This document shows, piece after piece, positions 36,373 to 48,368 of a stretch of 64,000 nucleotides of DNA. Source of the stretch: Tenrec ecaudatus (lineage: Eukaryota > Chordata > Mammalia > Afrosoricida > Tenrecidae); NCBI RefSeq assembly GCF_050624435.1, contig NC_134536.1:129836758-129900757 (forward strand), written 5' to 3'. The number at the start of each line of letters is the position of its first letter. Within the stretch, counting starts at the first letter, position 1. The translations under genes were made by a program, and so were the position numbers. The notes under the pieces were generated by a model. The model did no database searches. It saw nothing but the letters and a program-made list of their open reading frames with translations, and was not told the DNA's origin.

Positions 36373-36570
36373 ACAAAACACCAAGCCGTCCGGTCCACGC
36401 CGAGGCTGACCGACCCCATAGGACAGGGTAGAGCTGCCCCTGTGGGTTCCGAGACGGACGCCTTCCCGGGGATAGACCGCGTCACCTTCCTCCCTCGGAG
36501 CGACTGGCGGATTTGAACGGCTGGCCCTGTAGGTAGCCGGGGAAAGGGCTGACACCAGGCCTTCCGCCAC
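36373..36570 (-). repeat. AfroSINE
   Basis: Reverse copy: cgaccccataggacagggta, gagctgcccctgtgggttcc, ggcggatttgaacggctggc. Confidence 0.88.
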
Positions 36571-36599
36571 AGCCTGGGTGTGGGCATCCTGCCCATCTC

Positions 36600-38335
36600 C
36601 CAGACTCTGCAGCATCGCCAGTCACAGACACGGGCCCGAGTCTCTGGCGAGCATTCGATTGAGTGTGTATTAAGGGATCACGTGATCTAAATTGATGGGT
36701 TTCTGTAGTTTGGTTGCTATTTTCTTAGCTGTGCCACCTGAGGGGGTTGGGGGACAGTGCCGTGGGAAACTGGAAGGGGGCAGGTAGCTTTTGAATGGTC
36801 TTGAACACTGTGTCATATCTTCTAGTTTCTATGGCAATCGTTACCCCCCAACTTTTTGGTCTTGAGAACGCTTTACACCCTTGAAAAACGACCCCAAGCA
36901 TTCTTGTCCCTACAGGTTGTTTCTCTTGACATTTCATTTTTTTCGTGCAACGTTTGAAGCAAGGGATTTGAAAAACTGCATAGTCGGTTCTCGAGAGTAA
37001 CAGTAAGAAACTCATTACATGTCACCCTTGGCAGCAGCTATTTATATTTTTAAACAGCAACCCGGGGAGGGAAGAGAGAAGAAAAATAAGGATTTCTTGG
37101 GATATGTGGCCTGGTGGTGGTTTTTTTACAATTTCTGCACATCTCTTTTCCTGGAAGACGGCTGGAGCTTTGGATCAGCTCCCGCCTGTGGCAGTACGTT
37201 GCTGGGGTTAACATGTATGACAGCAGTGTGGCCGCCATGCCTCTATATGATTCGAAAGGGCCTGGAGAGGAGCTGGTGTCCAGTGGGGAACGGAGCCCGA
37301 ACCAAGTTTGGGGAGCTGGCGAAGTTGCCGAGTGGCGAGCGGTCGGCTGGGGAGTTGGCTGGTTTGAAACTCGGCTTCAGAAATGAAGTATTCACAGAGA
37401 TCACATATGAAAACCAAGAGTAACGCGAGGGAGCCACCAAAGGGCTCTTGAGTGAGGACGTGGCGTGATCGGAGCGGCTTTGGGACAATCCCCAGGACAG
37501 TATAGCGCATGCCAGAGCCGGAGGGAGAGAGAGAGAGGCACAATATTAAAAGGATTGAGACCAGGGTGAGGCCGGTATCGATGGGAGCGGAGGGGGCCGT
37601 GGGCGGTGATTTGGCAAAATATTTTGAAAGTGGAAGCAGCAGAACCTAGTCTCGGTTCAGAAGGCAGGCGTGAGGCATCCGCTGCCCTGCGTAGTGTCTG
37701 CCCACCCGTGCTGGGCTCGCCCGCTAGGCTGTGTGCTGCTGTAGGTGGCCGGGGACAGATGAAGGAGGGGGAGGGCGGGAAGATGGCAAAAGGGTGCCTG
37801 GGATCTAGGGAAGTGTGGTCGGTTTAGGTGGCCAGTGGTGTCCGCTCTCGAAGGAAGGCTGTCTGCTGACTGTGGGTTCCGCCTTTGGTCTCCTTCCAGT
37901 ATCCATCCGTTGGCGTGGCATTTCTTGAAGATCTCCATGTTCCTTGATGCCAGTTTTACCCTGTGTCCGGACGGTTCTTAGGGAAGGGACCTTGGGTCCA
38001 AAGAACACGCTTTCTTTGGTGGTCATCAGGACACTACCACCTCCCCCCTCTCCTTTGGTCCTTTTAAGAGAGAAAGGGTGTTGCAGCCCACGCCCTGGTA
38101 GTAGGGCGACCCCACCCTAACCCTCATACCATTGATCGCATCACATCATGAGGATGATCGAGTAACTGCCAAATTCCCGCAGGATATAACTGCCAACCCC
38201 CCGAGAATGGTGCCCAGCCAAGTTTGGTGCATACACTGGGAGGGGAGGGGGGGCATAATTCAATCCATGATGAAAATCAAGAACCCCACCTGGGCTGTAC
38301 TACCTAGAGAGGGCAGCATAGAAATCTAAAATCCA
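36600..38335. other. Intronic sequence, no gene seen
   Basis: Mixed unique-looking sequence with AT-rich parts near 36660-37030. No recognised SINE or LTR. Parts may be old LINE remnants I cannot name. Confidence 0.3.
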
Positions 38336-38339
38336 GGAG

Positions 38340-39220
38340 GGGACGGTGTTCATTTAAGAAGCCCTGTTGTTGAGAGTACGCGCACCCAACCACACAGCGA
38401 CTCAGCGTCTGACTCAGTGGTCGGGATGAGTCTGACTTGTGCAATCACCAGCACACCTCTGTCCTGGGAGGTCCCTTCACCTGTAACACAAACTCGTTGC
38501 CCTCTAAGGTGTCTGGGGAATCTTGGGAGCGGCTGTTGGTCCTTTGAGCCCGTCTACATGGGGCCTTAAAAGAGCGTCGTGCTCAAGACGAGCACGCTTT
38601 GCCTGTTAGGCTAAGCTGTCGTTTGTTTTTAAGATGACTTCTAGGGCTCTTGGGGATTTAACGTTATCTTGGGGCAATGGCTTCAGGGGTTTGTCAAGCC
38701 CTCATGGCTCCAGAAAGTCTGGATTCTACGAGCACTTGAGATTCTGCTCGGTAGTTTCTTCCTTTTGACCACACGTCTTCTATAGAGTCTTCGATCGAAA
38801 GGTCCGGTAGCGCTAGCAGGGCAGTCGTGCCTGCTGGGGGAGGGACAGCAGAATCAGCCCCACGTCCCAGCTGCTCCTCTCTTTGCTGGCACCCCTTCCG
38901 CGGTTGATCCAGGAGAATAGAGACCCCCTATCTTGCCTTGGGTGGCCACGGGCGAGCATTTCAGACCTGGCACCACGTAAGGAGATGTTCGCTATAATTA
39001 CGTGACCTAAGTGGTAGGGGCAGGTAATGGATGGATCTTGAAATATACCTTTCTCTTGGCACGGAAGTGTATTTCACCAGAGCTGGAGATTGATTGGAAG
39101 AGAAAGATGAACCACATGGGGGTGGGGGGGCACTGCTCTGCTCTGTCTTCTTAGTAACTCAAGTCCAGCAAGGACATTAGAAAAAACAAACAAAAAACCC
39201 CAACTAGAAATGCTACCATT
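38340..39220. repeat. Probable old LINE remnant
   Basis: The piece cagaaagtctggattctacg (about 38711) closely matches cagaaagtctagattccatg at about 63949, so this sequence is repeated in the window. Family and orientation are unsure; RTE-like is my guess. Confidence 0.3.
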
Positions 39221-39227
39221 TTGTTTC

Positions 39228-39442
39228 ATAAATCTCAAACTCACGGCCATCAAATCAGTTCTGACTCACAGTAAGTAACCCTAGAGGACGGAGTACAACT
39301 GCTGCCCCCTGTGAGTTCTCCACACTGTGGCTCATGGGAGTAGAGACCCTCGTCTGCCTCCCGTGGAGCGGCTGGTGGTTTCAAACTGCTGCCCTTGCGG
39401 TCAGCAGCCCAGCTCAGCACCACTTCACCCCCGGGGCTCCCT
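39228..39442 (-). repeat. AfroSINE
   Basis: Complete reverse copy: aactcacggccatcaaatca, gtggagcggctggtggtttc, and a terminal cccccggggctccc. Confidence 0.92.
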
Positions 39443-39539
39443 AGGTCATGAGGACATGCCGCAAACACACCTTTGAAGGTAGACATGCGACACGAAAGTT
39501 TCACAGAGCAATACATGTCACCCGGATAAGGTACCTGCT

Positions 39540-40500
39540 TAGACAGGTGGAGGTCGGCAGATCACTCGATTCCTGTGTATTTTGTTCTGTCTTATCCCTT
39601 ACAATGCCCTCCCTGTAAGGAGACTCACCCCACCTCCTCCCTGCACGTCCCATTTCCATCGGGCCTGCTCTCCTAAGCCTTCTGAACCCTGTCCTTGGGC
39701 GAGCGCCGCCCCGCTGATCTCACATGGTTGGTTAGTCTAAAGTGTGTAGACCTCCCAAGTGCCCTTCTCCCCCCTTTGGGCCCCTTATTTACTGAAAGCA
39801 GGACCCCTGTGGGGGGCTCTTCCAGCCCTGAGGGGGTGACGAGGGGCCGCATCTCCCTCCGACCAGGAAGCCTGGCTCCTCGTGTGACTGGATTTTTGTC
39901 CCAGGGGATGAGCGGCTCCCATTTCAGGGCTGTGGACATGTGTAGTTTGGTGACTGTGGAAACCACCACCATTCTGCCCATCAGCACCCAGGGGACCTCA
40001 GCAATGCCCCCCCCCCCACCAGGCCTCTATGGAGCACTGACCCGCATCCGTCTCTCTGCGTTCTCCCACCTAGGCCTCTCCCATCGGTGAAACCGGGCAC
40101 TGTCGGCCCTTTGTGACTGGCTCATCGTTGGACTCCGCGTGATGTTTCTGAGGTTCATACCGTCTGGGAGTAAGTATCCGATTCTCATTTCTTCCGGGGA
40201 ACCATTGTACGTACGGGCCACCTTCTGTTTCCCCGCTCGTCTGCGGCTGGGCGTTGGGGATGTGTCCACCTCTTGGCTGCGGTGGACACTGCCGCCACGA
40301 GCAGCGGTGTTCACGTGTCCGTCTGTGGGCCCGCTTTGGGTTGTGCGGGATGTTCCTGAGAGCAGTTTGGAAGGCCTTCCACCGCGGCCTGCCCTGCTGC
40401 AGTCCCAAGAGCAGTGGGTCAGGGTTCTCCGTTCTGCTCCTGCTTGCCTCGTGGTAGACCCCGTTCCTGACAGTCTCCTATTCTGTTGCATCGGTTGCAA
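39540..40500 (-). repeat. RTE-type LINE fragments
   Basis: Reverse blocks parallel to other copies: cccatttccatcgggcctgc, tctgaaccctgtccttgggc and a later cgttcctgacagtctcctat. Diverged; borders approximate. Confidence 0.45.
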
Positions 40501-40559
40501 ACAAAAACAAACAAACCAAGTGGGGGGAAATCCTGATCTTGATTGACTTCATGACCCAG

Positions 40560-41095
40560 CCAGCATCCTGACTTGTCACTTGAAAGGCCCTGGGTTGGGA
40601 AGGTCTCCGTTCTCAGGGTTCTGTTATCAACCCAGACTGTGGACATAAGCCAGGGGGAATTCGCTGGAAGGATGCCAGGGAGTCAAGCTTGCTGGGAAGG
40701 CAGAATTGGGCTTGGACATGGACAGAAATCTGACCAGATGCTGGAGGATGGGCAAGAGGGACGTGGAAGTTGAGGGTAGTCGACCGCCCCCTCCCCTTGG
40801 CTCGTGCACGATTTCAATGGATGCCCCCCGACCCCCAGCTTCCATGGAGGAGGGCGGGCGTGTTGGGTCTTGGATTTACATTTAGGGGAGAGGAGATCCC
40901 TGTAGCTGAAGTGGGGGTGCCAGAAGAAGGAGGATTCTCAGCCCCAAAGAGGCGGTGGGGGGGTGGTGCTGGCTGCCGAAAGCCGCGTGACTTAAAAGCC
41001 TGCTTGCAACTCCTGGTGCCTCCAGAGCGTTGGGTGGGGAGTTCGGTCTTGTTTCGGCACCTAAAGGGGGCCTTTGAAGGCCTTTGAGGAGAACT
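40560..41095. other. Intronic unique sequence
   Basis: No gene or repeat recognised. Plus-strand frames near 40770-41087 lack support. Confidence 0.3.
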
Positions 41096-41099
41096 GCGC

Positions 41100-41650
41100 T
41101 TGGCCGGAGGTTTTCCTGTTGCTTTCTGCAGAGTGCATTCAGTTCACGATGGAAGGTTTGTGTGCAGGTGGTCCGGCGACACCAGGGACGCTGTCACAAA
41201 TGTGTCCACAGGCTCTCTGGCCGGATTCTGGTGGTCCCATGAAAGGTCAGCCTTCCTCTGTTTCTGTGTCGTCATGGTGAATGGGGTGGCAGTTGACAGA
41301 ACGTTCGGCAACGTGTACACGTTCTGTGTCCCCCCACTCAGCGCCCCACCCCCGTCCCCGTGGCCTCGCTGCTGGGTTTCCTGTCAGCACTCCGCCTTCT
41401 CTCCTGACCCTTCGGAACGTTGGTTGTCCTTGGGTAAGCAAGCGCCGCCCTATTGATCTCGAAGGGTCGATGATTCCGAGCGTGAGTGCCCTACGCAGCT
41501 CTCTGCTCCCCTGATCCGTCTGTGGCTCGGCTGAAAAGGGGACCAGGCGGGAGAGCTTAGTTCTGGATGCTCGGGGAGGTTCAGGGCCATGTTCTCGGGG
41601 TCCCACCAGGGAGCCTGCTTGGTCTCTTGTATGGTTTTGAGCCTTAGTGT
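41100..41650 (-). repeat. RTE-type LINE fragment
   Basis: Reverse blocks with cttcggaacgttggttgtcc and ttgggtaagcaagcgccgcc parallel the ccctgtccttgggcgagcgc block at about 39688. Borders approximate. Confidence 0.4.
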
Positions 41651-41674
41651 TCCCAATGACTGTTGTTTTGTTTT

Positions 41675-42170
41675 TTAATTAAAAGATCATTTTTGTTGGG
41701 GGCACTTACAACTCTTATAACAATCCATAGATCGTTTGTATCAAGCATATGTGTGCATATGTTGCCATCGTTATTTTATAAACAATTACTGTCTAGTGAG
41801 CCCTTGGTGTCAGCTCCTCCTTCTTCCCTCCCTCTCGTCCCCTCCTCGCGGCCCCTTGATAAATGATAAATTTTCATTGTTTTCTTGTCTTACACTGACC
41901 GCTGTCTCCCTGCACCCACGACTTCTGTTGCTCGTCCCCCTGGAGGGGATGGGGTGTGGTTGAGTCGATAGGTACCCCCTTCTTCCCCTGGCTCCACATC
42001 TTCCCTGCCCTGCAGGTGCCGCTGCTCCCATTCCGTTCCTGCCCCTGGATTCCGCGTGTCCTGATGTTTTCTGGGTCTGTGTGGAGGCAGATCACCAGCC
42101 CTTTCTTTCAGGGGCCTCTGGAACGTGCATCAATGGCACCCTCGAGTGACGTAGGCACAGGACACAGCTA
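41675..42170 (-). repeat. RTE-type LINE, younger copy, 3' end
   Basis: Starts with tttgttgggggcacttacaa, then caatccatagatcg, followed by accgctgtctccctgcaccc. Same 3' end as at 46350, 49640 and 54668. Confidence 0.65.
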
Positions 42171-42224
42171 GCTCGCGGCAACAGTCGTGTGTCTCAGGGG
42201 ACGTGCTTGAGGAAGGGAGGGGGT

Positions 42225-42870
42225 ACAGGGGGGCAGCCATCAAGGAGTTCAAGAAGAAAGAACATGTTTTGAAACTGGTCGTGGTATGTGTTAGTTTGGG
42301 CAGAGCAGAGAAACAAATTCATAGACATTTGTAAGTGTATCAGAAAGAGCTTTAGATCAAGAGTAATTGTATATTGAGAAAACATCCCAGCCCAGTCCAG
42401 ATCAAGTCCATAAGTCCGACATTAGTTCATAAGTCTGATACCAGTCTATACATTTCTCTTCAGACTCATGTAACACATGCAATGATGCTGAGTGCAGGAA
42501 GATCACAGGACAGTGGGTGGAAAGTCTGTGGATCCAGTGGTGCTGGAAGCTTCTCAGCACTGGTGTGGGTCTCCATGTGGCTTCTCCAGCTCCAGGGCCC
42601 TGGCTCCATCAACGTAGTTCCATGTGGCTTGTCACCAGGAATGTCTTGCAGAGAGTGTGAGTCTGGCCTCCAGTGAGCTATTTATCTCTGCCGCGCCTCC
42701 AAATGAGGTCATCAAGCTGTGACCTGATCATCAGGCTAGACTCCACCCCTTCTCAAGTTGACAGGAGATGATGTAACTGCTACCTGGTAGCAACTGTACA
42801 GCACTGCTTGATGTGATTGAACTATGGAATGTTAGGAGACCTGTAGGACCTCCCAATAACATGATAGTAG
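42225..42870 (+). repeat. RTE-type LINE 3' tail split by an ERVL LTR
   Basis: The left part (42225-42287: catcaaggagttcaagaaga, aacatgttttgaaactggtc) and right part (42786-42870: gattgaactatggaatgtta, ctgtaggacctcccaataac) together resemble the uninterrupted tail at 4440-4605. Confidence 0.5.
42288..42785 (-). repeat. ERVL-type solo LTR
   Basis: Minus-oriented, beginning GTGTTAGTTTGGG, then gagaaacaaattcatagaca and cagcccagtccagatcaagt, ending near aagttgacaggagatgatgt. Matches the copies at 52780, 55771 and (inverted) 56437. No internal viral genes. Confidence 0.68.
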
Positions 42871-43089
42871 ATAGAGCTAGATAAGAAGTAGAGGATCAGA
42901 CAGAGGCCCCACCTGTGGCTTTGTGGTGTGGGCATGGCATCCATTTGGAAAGTGGTCTGGTGAAAGCGGGTTGACCTGCCTCCCGAGCACCCGGGTGACA
43001 AAGCAGCACTGCCCCCGTGGGGACTGCCCCCGGCTGGAGGGTTCAGGCCAGTCACTGGCATGTGGAAGTCCCTCACTGTCATTGTTGCC

Positions 43090-45290
43090 CCCCAAGGAAA
43101 TAGCCTCTAAAACACCCCGGCCCTCTGGCTTAGCGATTCTATTTTCACGGACCCGCCCGGATTGAATAATTATGGAAGACGCTGTGTTCAGGATCATTTT
43201 CTTCCCCTTGTTCTGCACGGTGGCCAACCCCGGGAACAGCTGAGGTAGCTCATCATGAGGTGTGGCCCTCCATGCTCTGGGGTGCAGCCGTCCTAGGTGC
43301 CATTTGCGGACAAATACGCGGACGTAAAATACCTTGAAGTTCCTTCCCCGTGGGGTAGAGGGAGAGGAGATCAGGATGCAGGGTGTACTAGACAGAGAGG
43401 TGGGGTGGTGGTGGTGGTGGTGGTGTGTGTGCGCGTGCGCACGAGCGTGCATGCAGGGAAAAGACTCGGAATGGACTGCAGAAGAATGCTCACGGCTATT
43501 CTGCTTGAGTCGTACAACTGTGGATTCTCTCTCTCTCTCATTTTTCTTTTTCCTTATGTCAAAAGTCCTGGGATGTAATAGTGAGAAAAATGCAAAACCC
43601 ATCTCAGGACAGGCTTCCATCGGTCCGAAGCGTCTTGGCCCCGTTTCAGAGCAGTGCAGGGGAGACGAGCAAGTGTGTGCCCAGAGCAAAGCTGGCACGG
43701 AGGCCGGAAGGCCCAGATGGGCTTGGAGGTGGCGGCTGCCTCTGCCCCATGTGCCCGAGGAAGCCTGCCTGATCTGCCAACCCCGCCGGGTCCCGCGGCA
43801 TCAGGAAAGCCAGGCAGTGCTCCGTACCCGACTGCAATGGTCATGGCCCTGGGGGGGGGGTGCAGCCAGGTGAGGGGACCCATGACTCCCACCTGGGGGG
43901 CTCAGAGTGTGGGGCCCCCCTCGCAAGGAAACCACGAGGGCAGAGCCGGGGTGCCCCACCATTATCTGCCCTCCCCAGCTCAGCTGGGAACAGAGCAAGA
44001 GGTGGAGCTGGGTTAGGCCCCAAGATAAGGGATAGGCAGCAGCTGACGGGGCAGATCAGAACAAACAGCTGTGCCCCCAGGAGAACAAACTTTACATTCC
44101 ATTCTCTGCTTCCACCCCCAGTTCCCACTGCTTCTCCCACCCCGCCCCCTCGCCCGCACACTCTTCTCCCCCATGAGCTAGCAGGGCCCCAGCTCGGCCT
44201 TGGCCACACTCCCTGAAGAGCGTCCTTCCCAGCCCTGTAATCCTGGCCTCCAGCACCACCAGGGGCCCGGGAGAGAGGCCGCGCTCCAGCTGTCTGGAAG
44301 GGAGTGAGTGTTCAGGACAGGTGGCCGGAGGCGGATGGAGAGGGGCCTCTTGCAGGGCCAGCCTCACCTGCCAGACCGGGCCACCCTCAGCTCTCCCCTG
44401 GGCCGCTCCAGGAAGGTCCAGGAAGAGAAGTCTGGGTGCATCTGGGGGCCTGGGGGGAGCACAGGGGGCGGAAGCAGGGCCTGGGGAGGTGGGGGTGATG
44501 TGGAGTGAGCCTCATGGCCGGTCTGCAAACATCTGGGTCTGCTGTCACCGTGGGTGGCCTCTGCCCTCTGGGAACACAAAGCCCAGCAGGGGAGGGCGAT
44601 GTGCCCCGGGGACACCCTATGGGCTGCTCTGGGAGGGTCAAGGGTACCCAGCGCAAGGGAACCCCCACACAAGGCTCTGTAGCTTCTGAGAGGGTTCAAG
44701 TCAGTGCCCAGGAAGCCCCAGGTGACTTTCTAGACGTGCCCACCTGGCGTCCCAATCTGGGAAGTAGAAGGGACAGCCCTGTCCACCTCCTGTGACGAAG
44801 CCAACCCCCAGGCCCTGTGAGCAATAATTAACAGCCCTATTCCATCTCACCCCACACTCCCAGGTCACCAGTCCCCCCACATCCTGACGAAGGAGGACTC
44901 CTGTGGACATCCTGTCCTGGGCATGCAGAGGATCACATGGGGGGCATGTGAGGGGGGTTTCCCAGGGGTACCTGAGGTGCCTTTGGCCGAGGTGGGACGA
45001 TGATTGGGAGAGGGAGGCCGTGGTGGGCTCCACGTCCTGCCTGGTGGCCTGGTCATCCAAAGGGAAGTCACCCCAATACGGAGCAAGAGTGAGCATGGAG
45101 GTCTTGCTGCCTGTTTATAACTCCCGGCAGCCTTGCTAGCTACATCGCTCTACTTAGAGGACGCCTATGAGCCCCCCCTCACCCCACTCCCGAGAAACCT
45201 CTGCCTGAAGGCAACCCCATGCCCAGGCTTCACCCGCCATCGGAGAGGAGAGAGTGCTTATGGAACCTTGGTGAGTCAGAATGGTATAAA
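43090..45290. other. Low-repeat intronic block, candidate regulatory DNA
   Basis: Mostly unique; contains only the GGT microsatellite at 43400-43440. A cluster at about 44020-44055 has agataagggatagg followed by cagcagctgacgg (GATA next to a CAGCTG E-box), then ctgtgcccccaggagaacaa. This is a plausible blood-cell enhancer type in a CCND3 intron, but motif evidence only. Confidence 0.35.
43400..43440. repeat. (GGT)n(GT)n microsatellite
   Basis: GGT units passing into GT and GCGC. Confidence 0.88.
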
Positions 45291-45389
45291 GCAAATTAAA
45301 CGAATTTATTTGGGAAAAAAGTAATTTATTTGGGAAACACTTCCAAAAGTGTTTCCCCAGGCCCGAAAAAATGACCTACCAAGTAGCAC

Positions 45390-45600
45390 ATAAAACCAAC
45401 CAAACAAACAAAACCAAACTCCCTGCCATCAAGCCCATTCCGATTCACAGCTACCCTACAGGCCTGCCCCGGGGTTTTCCGAGACTGTCACTCTTTAGCG
45501 GAGTAGAGAGCCCCAGGTTCTCCTGTGGAGCGGCTGATGGCTTCGAGCTCCTGACCCTGCACATTGCAGCCCAGTGCGTGACCACTGCACCAGCAGGACC
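45390..45600 (-). repeat. AfroSINE
   Basis: Reverse copy: aactccctgccatcaagccc, gtggagcggctgatggcttc, gtgaccactgcaccagcagg. Confidence 0.92.
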
Positions 45601-45939
45601 CCAGTGGTGCCACGTGCAGCAAGACACAGGTCCATGCTCCGATCCTGCGGGGGCCGGGGGGTGCATCTCGTCTGGGGACACCTCTTTAAGGTGCTCTGCA
45701 AGACACAGTCAGGATGGCTCGTTTCCCTTTTTGTCATTTCCCCCCCCCCCCATAAAAGTGAAAACTCTCTCTTTTTTTTTTTTCAGTTAGCCCAAACAGG
45801 TAGGTCTTTCCTAAAAGTACAGCAGCATCCAGCGAGACAGCAGGGGCTCCCTGTGTTGCTGGGTAGAACTGCGCTCCCTGCGGCTTCCCGGGCTGAGGAC
45901 GTCTGGAAGTGGTTCACCAGGCCTTTCTTTCGAGGCGCC

Positions 45940-46340
45940 CCTGGGTGGGTTCCAGCCACCTACCATCGATTTGTGAATCAGACGGAAGCTTACTAAGCAG
46001 ATCACCCGTCTCACATTCAGCGGTTCACCCACAGAGAAGCAGACTACGGGATCTCATCTGTGACAGTCCCCTCAACAGAACACCGCTCACCCCCCCCTCT
46101 GCCCTGCGTCTCACCTCTGCCCCTCTCCACCCCTTACCTCTCTGAACTTTGCCCTTGGGCCCCTTGATGTCCAATGGTGGTGAGTTGAAGTGTGTGCCTC
46201 CCACGGGTTACTGTCCCCTCTGAACTGTTGATTGTGCGGCTCAGAATTGAGCTACCCGGATAAGTTCCCTTCCAGACCTCTGACCTGTAAGCGTGGGCTG
46301 GTTTTCATGATTTTGAGCTTTGTTCCTCTGACCCTACCCA
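45940..46340 (-). repeat. RTE-type LINE fragment (older)
   Basis: Blocks such as ctctgaactttgcccttggg parallel the older RTE fragments. Borders uncertain. Confidence 0.35.
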
Positions 46341-46349
46341 GAACCTTTT

Positions 46350-47467
46350 ATTTATTTATATATTTATTTCCTCCGGGGCTCCTACAGCTCTTATCACAAT
46401 CCATCCATGCATCCATCGTGTCAAGCACATTTGTGCATATGTTGCCATCATCATTTTCAAAACATTTTCTTCCTACTTGAGCCCTTGGTATCAGCTCATC
46501 CCCCCCCACACACACACTCCCACCTCATGATCCTTTGGTAATTTATGAATTATTTTTTTCATGTCTTACACTGACCTCTGTCTCCACTAACTTTCCTGTT
46601 GCCCATCCCCCAGGGAGGGGGTTATATGTAGATCCTTGTGTTCAGTTCCCTTTTGCTCCCCCCACTTTCCTCTTTCCCTCCTAGTATCACTATTCTCAGT
46701 ATTGGTCCTGAGAGGTTGATCTGTCCTGGATTTCCTGTGTTTCCAGCTCTTATCTGTGTGCATGCTCTGGTCTAGCCAGATTTGTAAGGTAGCATTTTGA
46801 TCATGATAGCGGGGGAGGAAACATTAAAGAACTAGAGGAGAGTTGTATGTTTCATCGTTGCTACACTGCACCCTGACTGGCTTATCTCGCTTCCTTGTGA
46901 CCCTTCTATAAAGGGATGTCCAGTTGTCTACAGATGGGCTCTGGGTCTCCACTCTGCACCCCCCCTCATTCACAATGGTATGATTTTTTTTGTTTGGGGT
47001 CTTTGATGCCTTATTCCTGATCCCTTCAACACCTCGTGATCACACAGGCTGGTGTGCTTCTTGCATGTGGGCTTTGTTGCTTCTGAGCTAGATGGCCGCT
47101 AGTTCACCTTCAAGCCTGTAAGACTCCAGATGCTGTATCTTTTGATAGCTGGGCACCATCAGCTTTCTTCACCACATTTGCTTATGCACCCATTTGTCTT
47201 CAGCGATCGTGTCAGGGAAGGTGAGCATCACAGAATGTGGGTTATTAGAACAATGTGTTCTTGCTTTGAAGGAGTACTTGAGTGGAGGCCCAATGTCTGT
47301 CTTCTGCCTTAATACTTAACAAATGAATCTATGCACATAGATCTATTTCCCTGTTGTTACATATATAAATGTATTTACATATGCGCATGCCTGTATTTAG
47401 ACCTCTATGAATGCCCTTTGCCTCCTAGCTCTTTCCCCTTTCCTCTTGTAACCAGGACCCTCTAATG
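46350..47467 (-). repeat. RTE-type LINE, younger copy, about 1.1 kb
   Basis: Reverse 3' end tcctccggggctcctacagc, ttatcacaatccatccatgc, then gcacatttgtgcatatgttg, gataGCTGGGCACCATCAGC and ctctatgaatgccctttgcc. Closely parallels 49640-50980. No intact ORF. Confidence 0.65.
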
Positions 47468-47641
47468 CAGTGGTTCTCAACCTTCCTAATGCCGTGACCC
47501 TTTCATACAGTTCCTCATATGGTGGTGTTCCCCCAACATAACATTATTTTCTTTGCTACTTCATCGTTATCACTTTGCTGCTGTTTTGAATCGGGCGACC
47601 CCTGTGGAAGGGTCATTGGACCCCCAGGTTGAGAACCGCGG
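47468..47641 (-). mobile_element. SPIN-type hAT transposon inside an RTE LINE (174 bp)
   Basis: Ends CAGTGGTTCTCAACCT (47468-47483) and AGGTTGAGAACCGCGG (47626-47641). The interior has catacagttcctcatatggt and gcgacccctgtggaagggtc. Flanking 8-mers CTCTAATG and CTCTGGCG match at 6 of 8, a good target duplication. Confidence 0.9.
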
Positions 47642-47860
47642 CTCTGGCGTGGTCCCTGTCAGTGCAGCTGGTGGCCGCAGTAGCTGCAGTCGGGCACCCT
47701 CTAGTTCTTCTGGTCTCAGGGTCCTGGAAAAGCAGTCTCCGTGAGGTTTCACCACTCAGGGGCTTCACAAGGCCCCAAATCCTCTAATGTCGCGACTCTC
47801 TGACAGCTGGGCATCTCCCTTGCTTAGTCACCCACGTGTCTACAGCCAGATTCAGTAAGC
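47642..47860 (-). repeat. RTE-type LINE, continuation beyond SPIN
   Basis: gtggtccctgtcagtgcagc and tcgggcaccctctagttctt continue the older RTE1-type order across the SPIN insertion (…ggaccctctaatg before it). Confidence 0.5.
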
Positions 47861-47992
47861 GGGTGCTAGTGATGGCCGGGACCCTTTTCAGAAACCATGA
47901 AGAATCTCAAGTTGGGAACAGCAGCACTTTGAAGCCAGTGCAGGGCCCTTCTGGGTGCGCACGGCAGCTCCCGGAAGCCAGCCTTTGTCTTC

Positions 47993-48165
47993 AGGGCGCC
48001 TGGTGGCTCTGTTGGAGAATCACTGAACTGCTAACCACCAGGTGGGAACTTCAGCCCCACCAGCTGCTGCATGGGAGGAAGATGAGGCTGGCTGCTCCTG
48101 TCAGGAGTTCCAGCCTCAGAACCGCCCCCACGGGGTCACTGTGAGTCAGAGTAGAGTCCATGGTG
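47993..48165 (+). repeat. AfroSINE
   Basis: Plus copy: gggcgcctggtggctctgtt, actgctaaccaccaggtggg, cacggggtcactgtgagtca. Confidence 0.9.
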
Positions 48166-48350
48166 GGGGGTGGGTTGGCTGCCAATCCCCTTTGTTCCTC
48201 TCCTACCTGATCCTATAACAGTAGCCTCCTCCTCATCCCCAGCAGACAGATCAAGAAGTTAAAGCTTAAGGCAGTGGTGTGACACTCAGCCCCTCTGTCT
48301 CCAGAGCTCTCACCTTCTACCAGCCCTGGCAGCTCCGGCCTGCACGGCTC

Positions 48351-48368
48351 GGGGGGGGGGGGGGGGGG
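48351..48368. repeat. G18 homopolymer
   Basis: Uninterrupted run of 18 G. Confidence 0.9.

Noticed and set aside
42877-43698. 273-residue open frame on the minus strand
   Set aside because: It crosses microsatellite and unrelated sequence, with a His run from the GGT tract and no domain. No paired splice sites.
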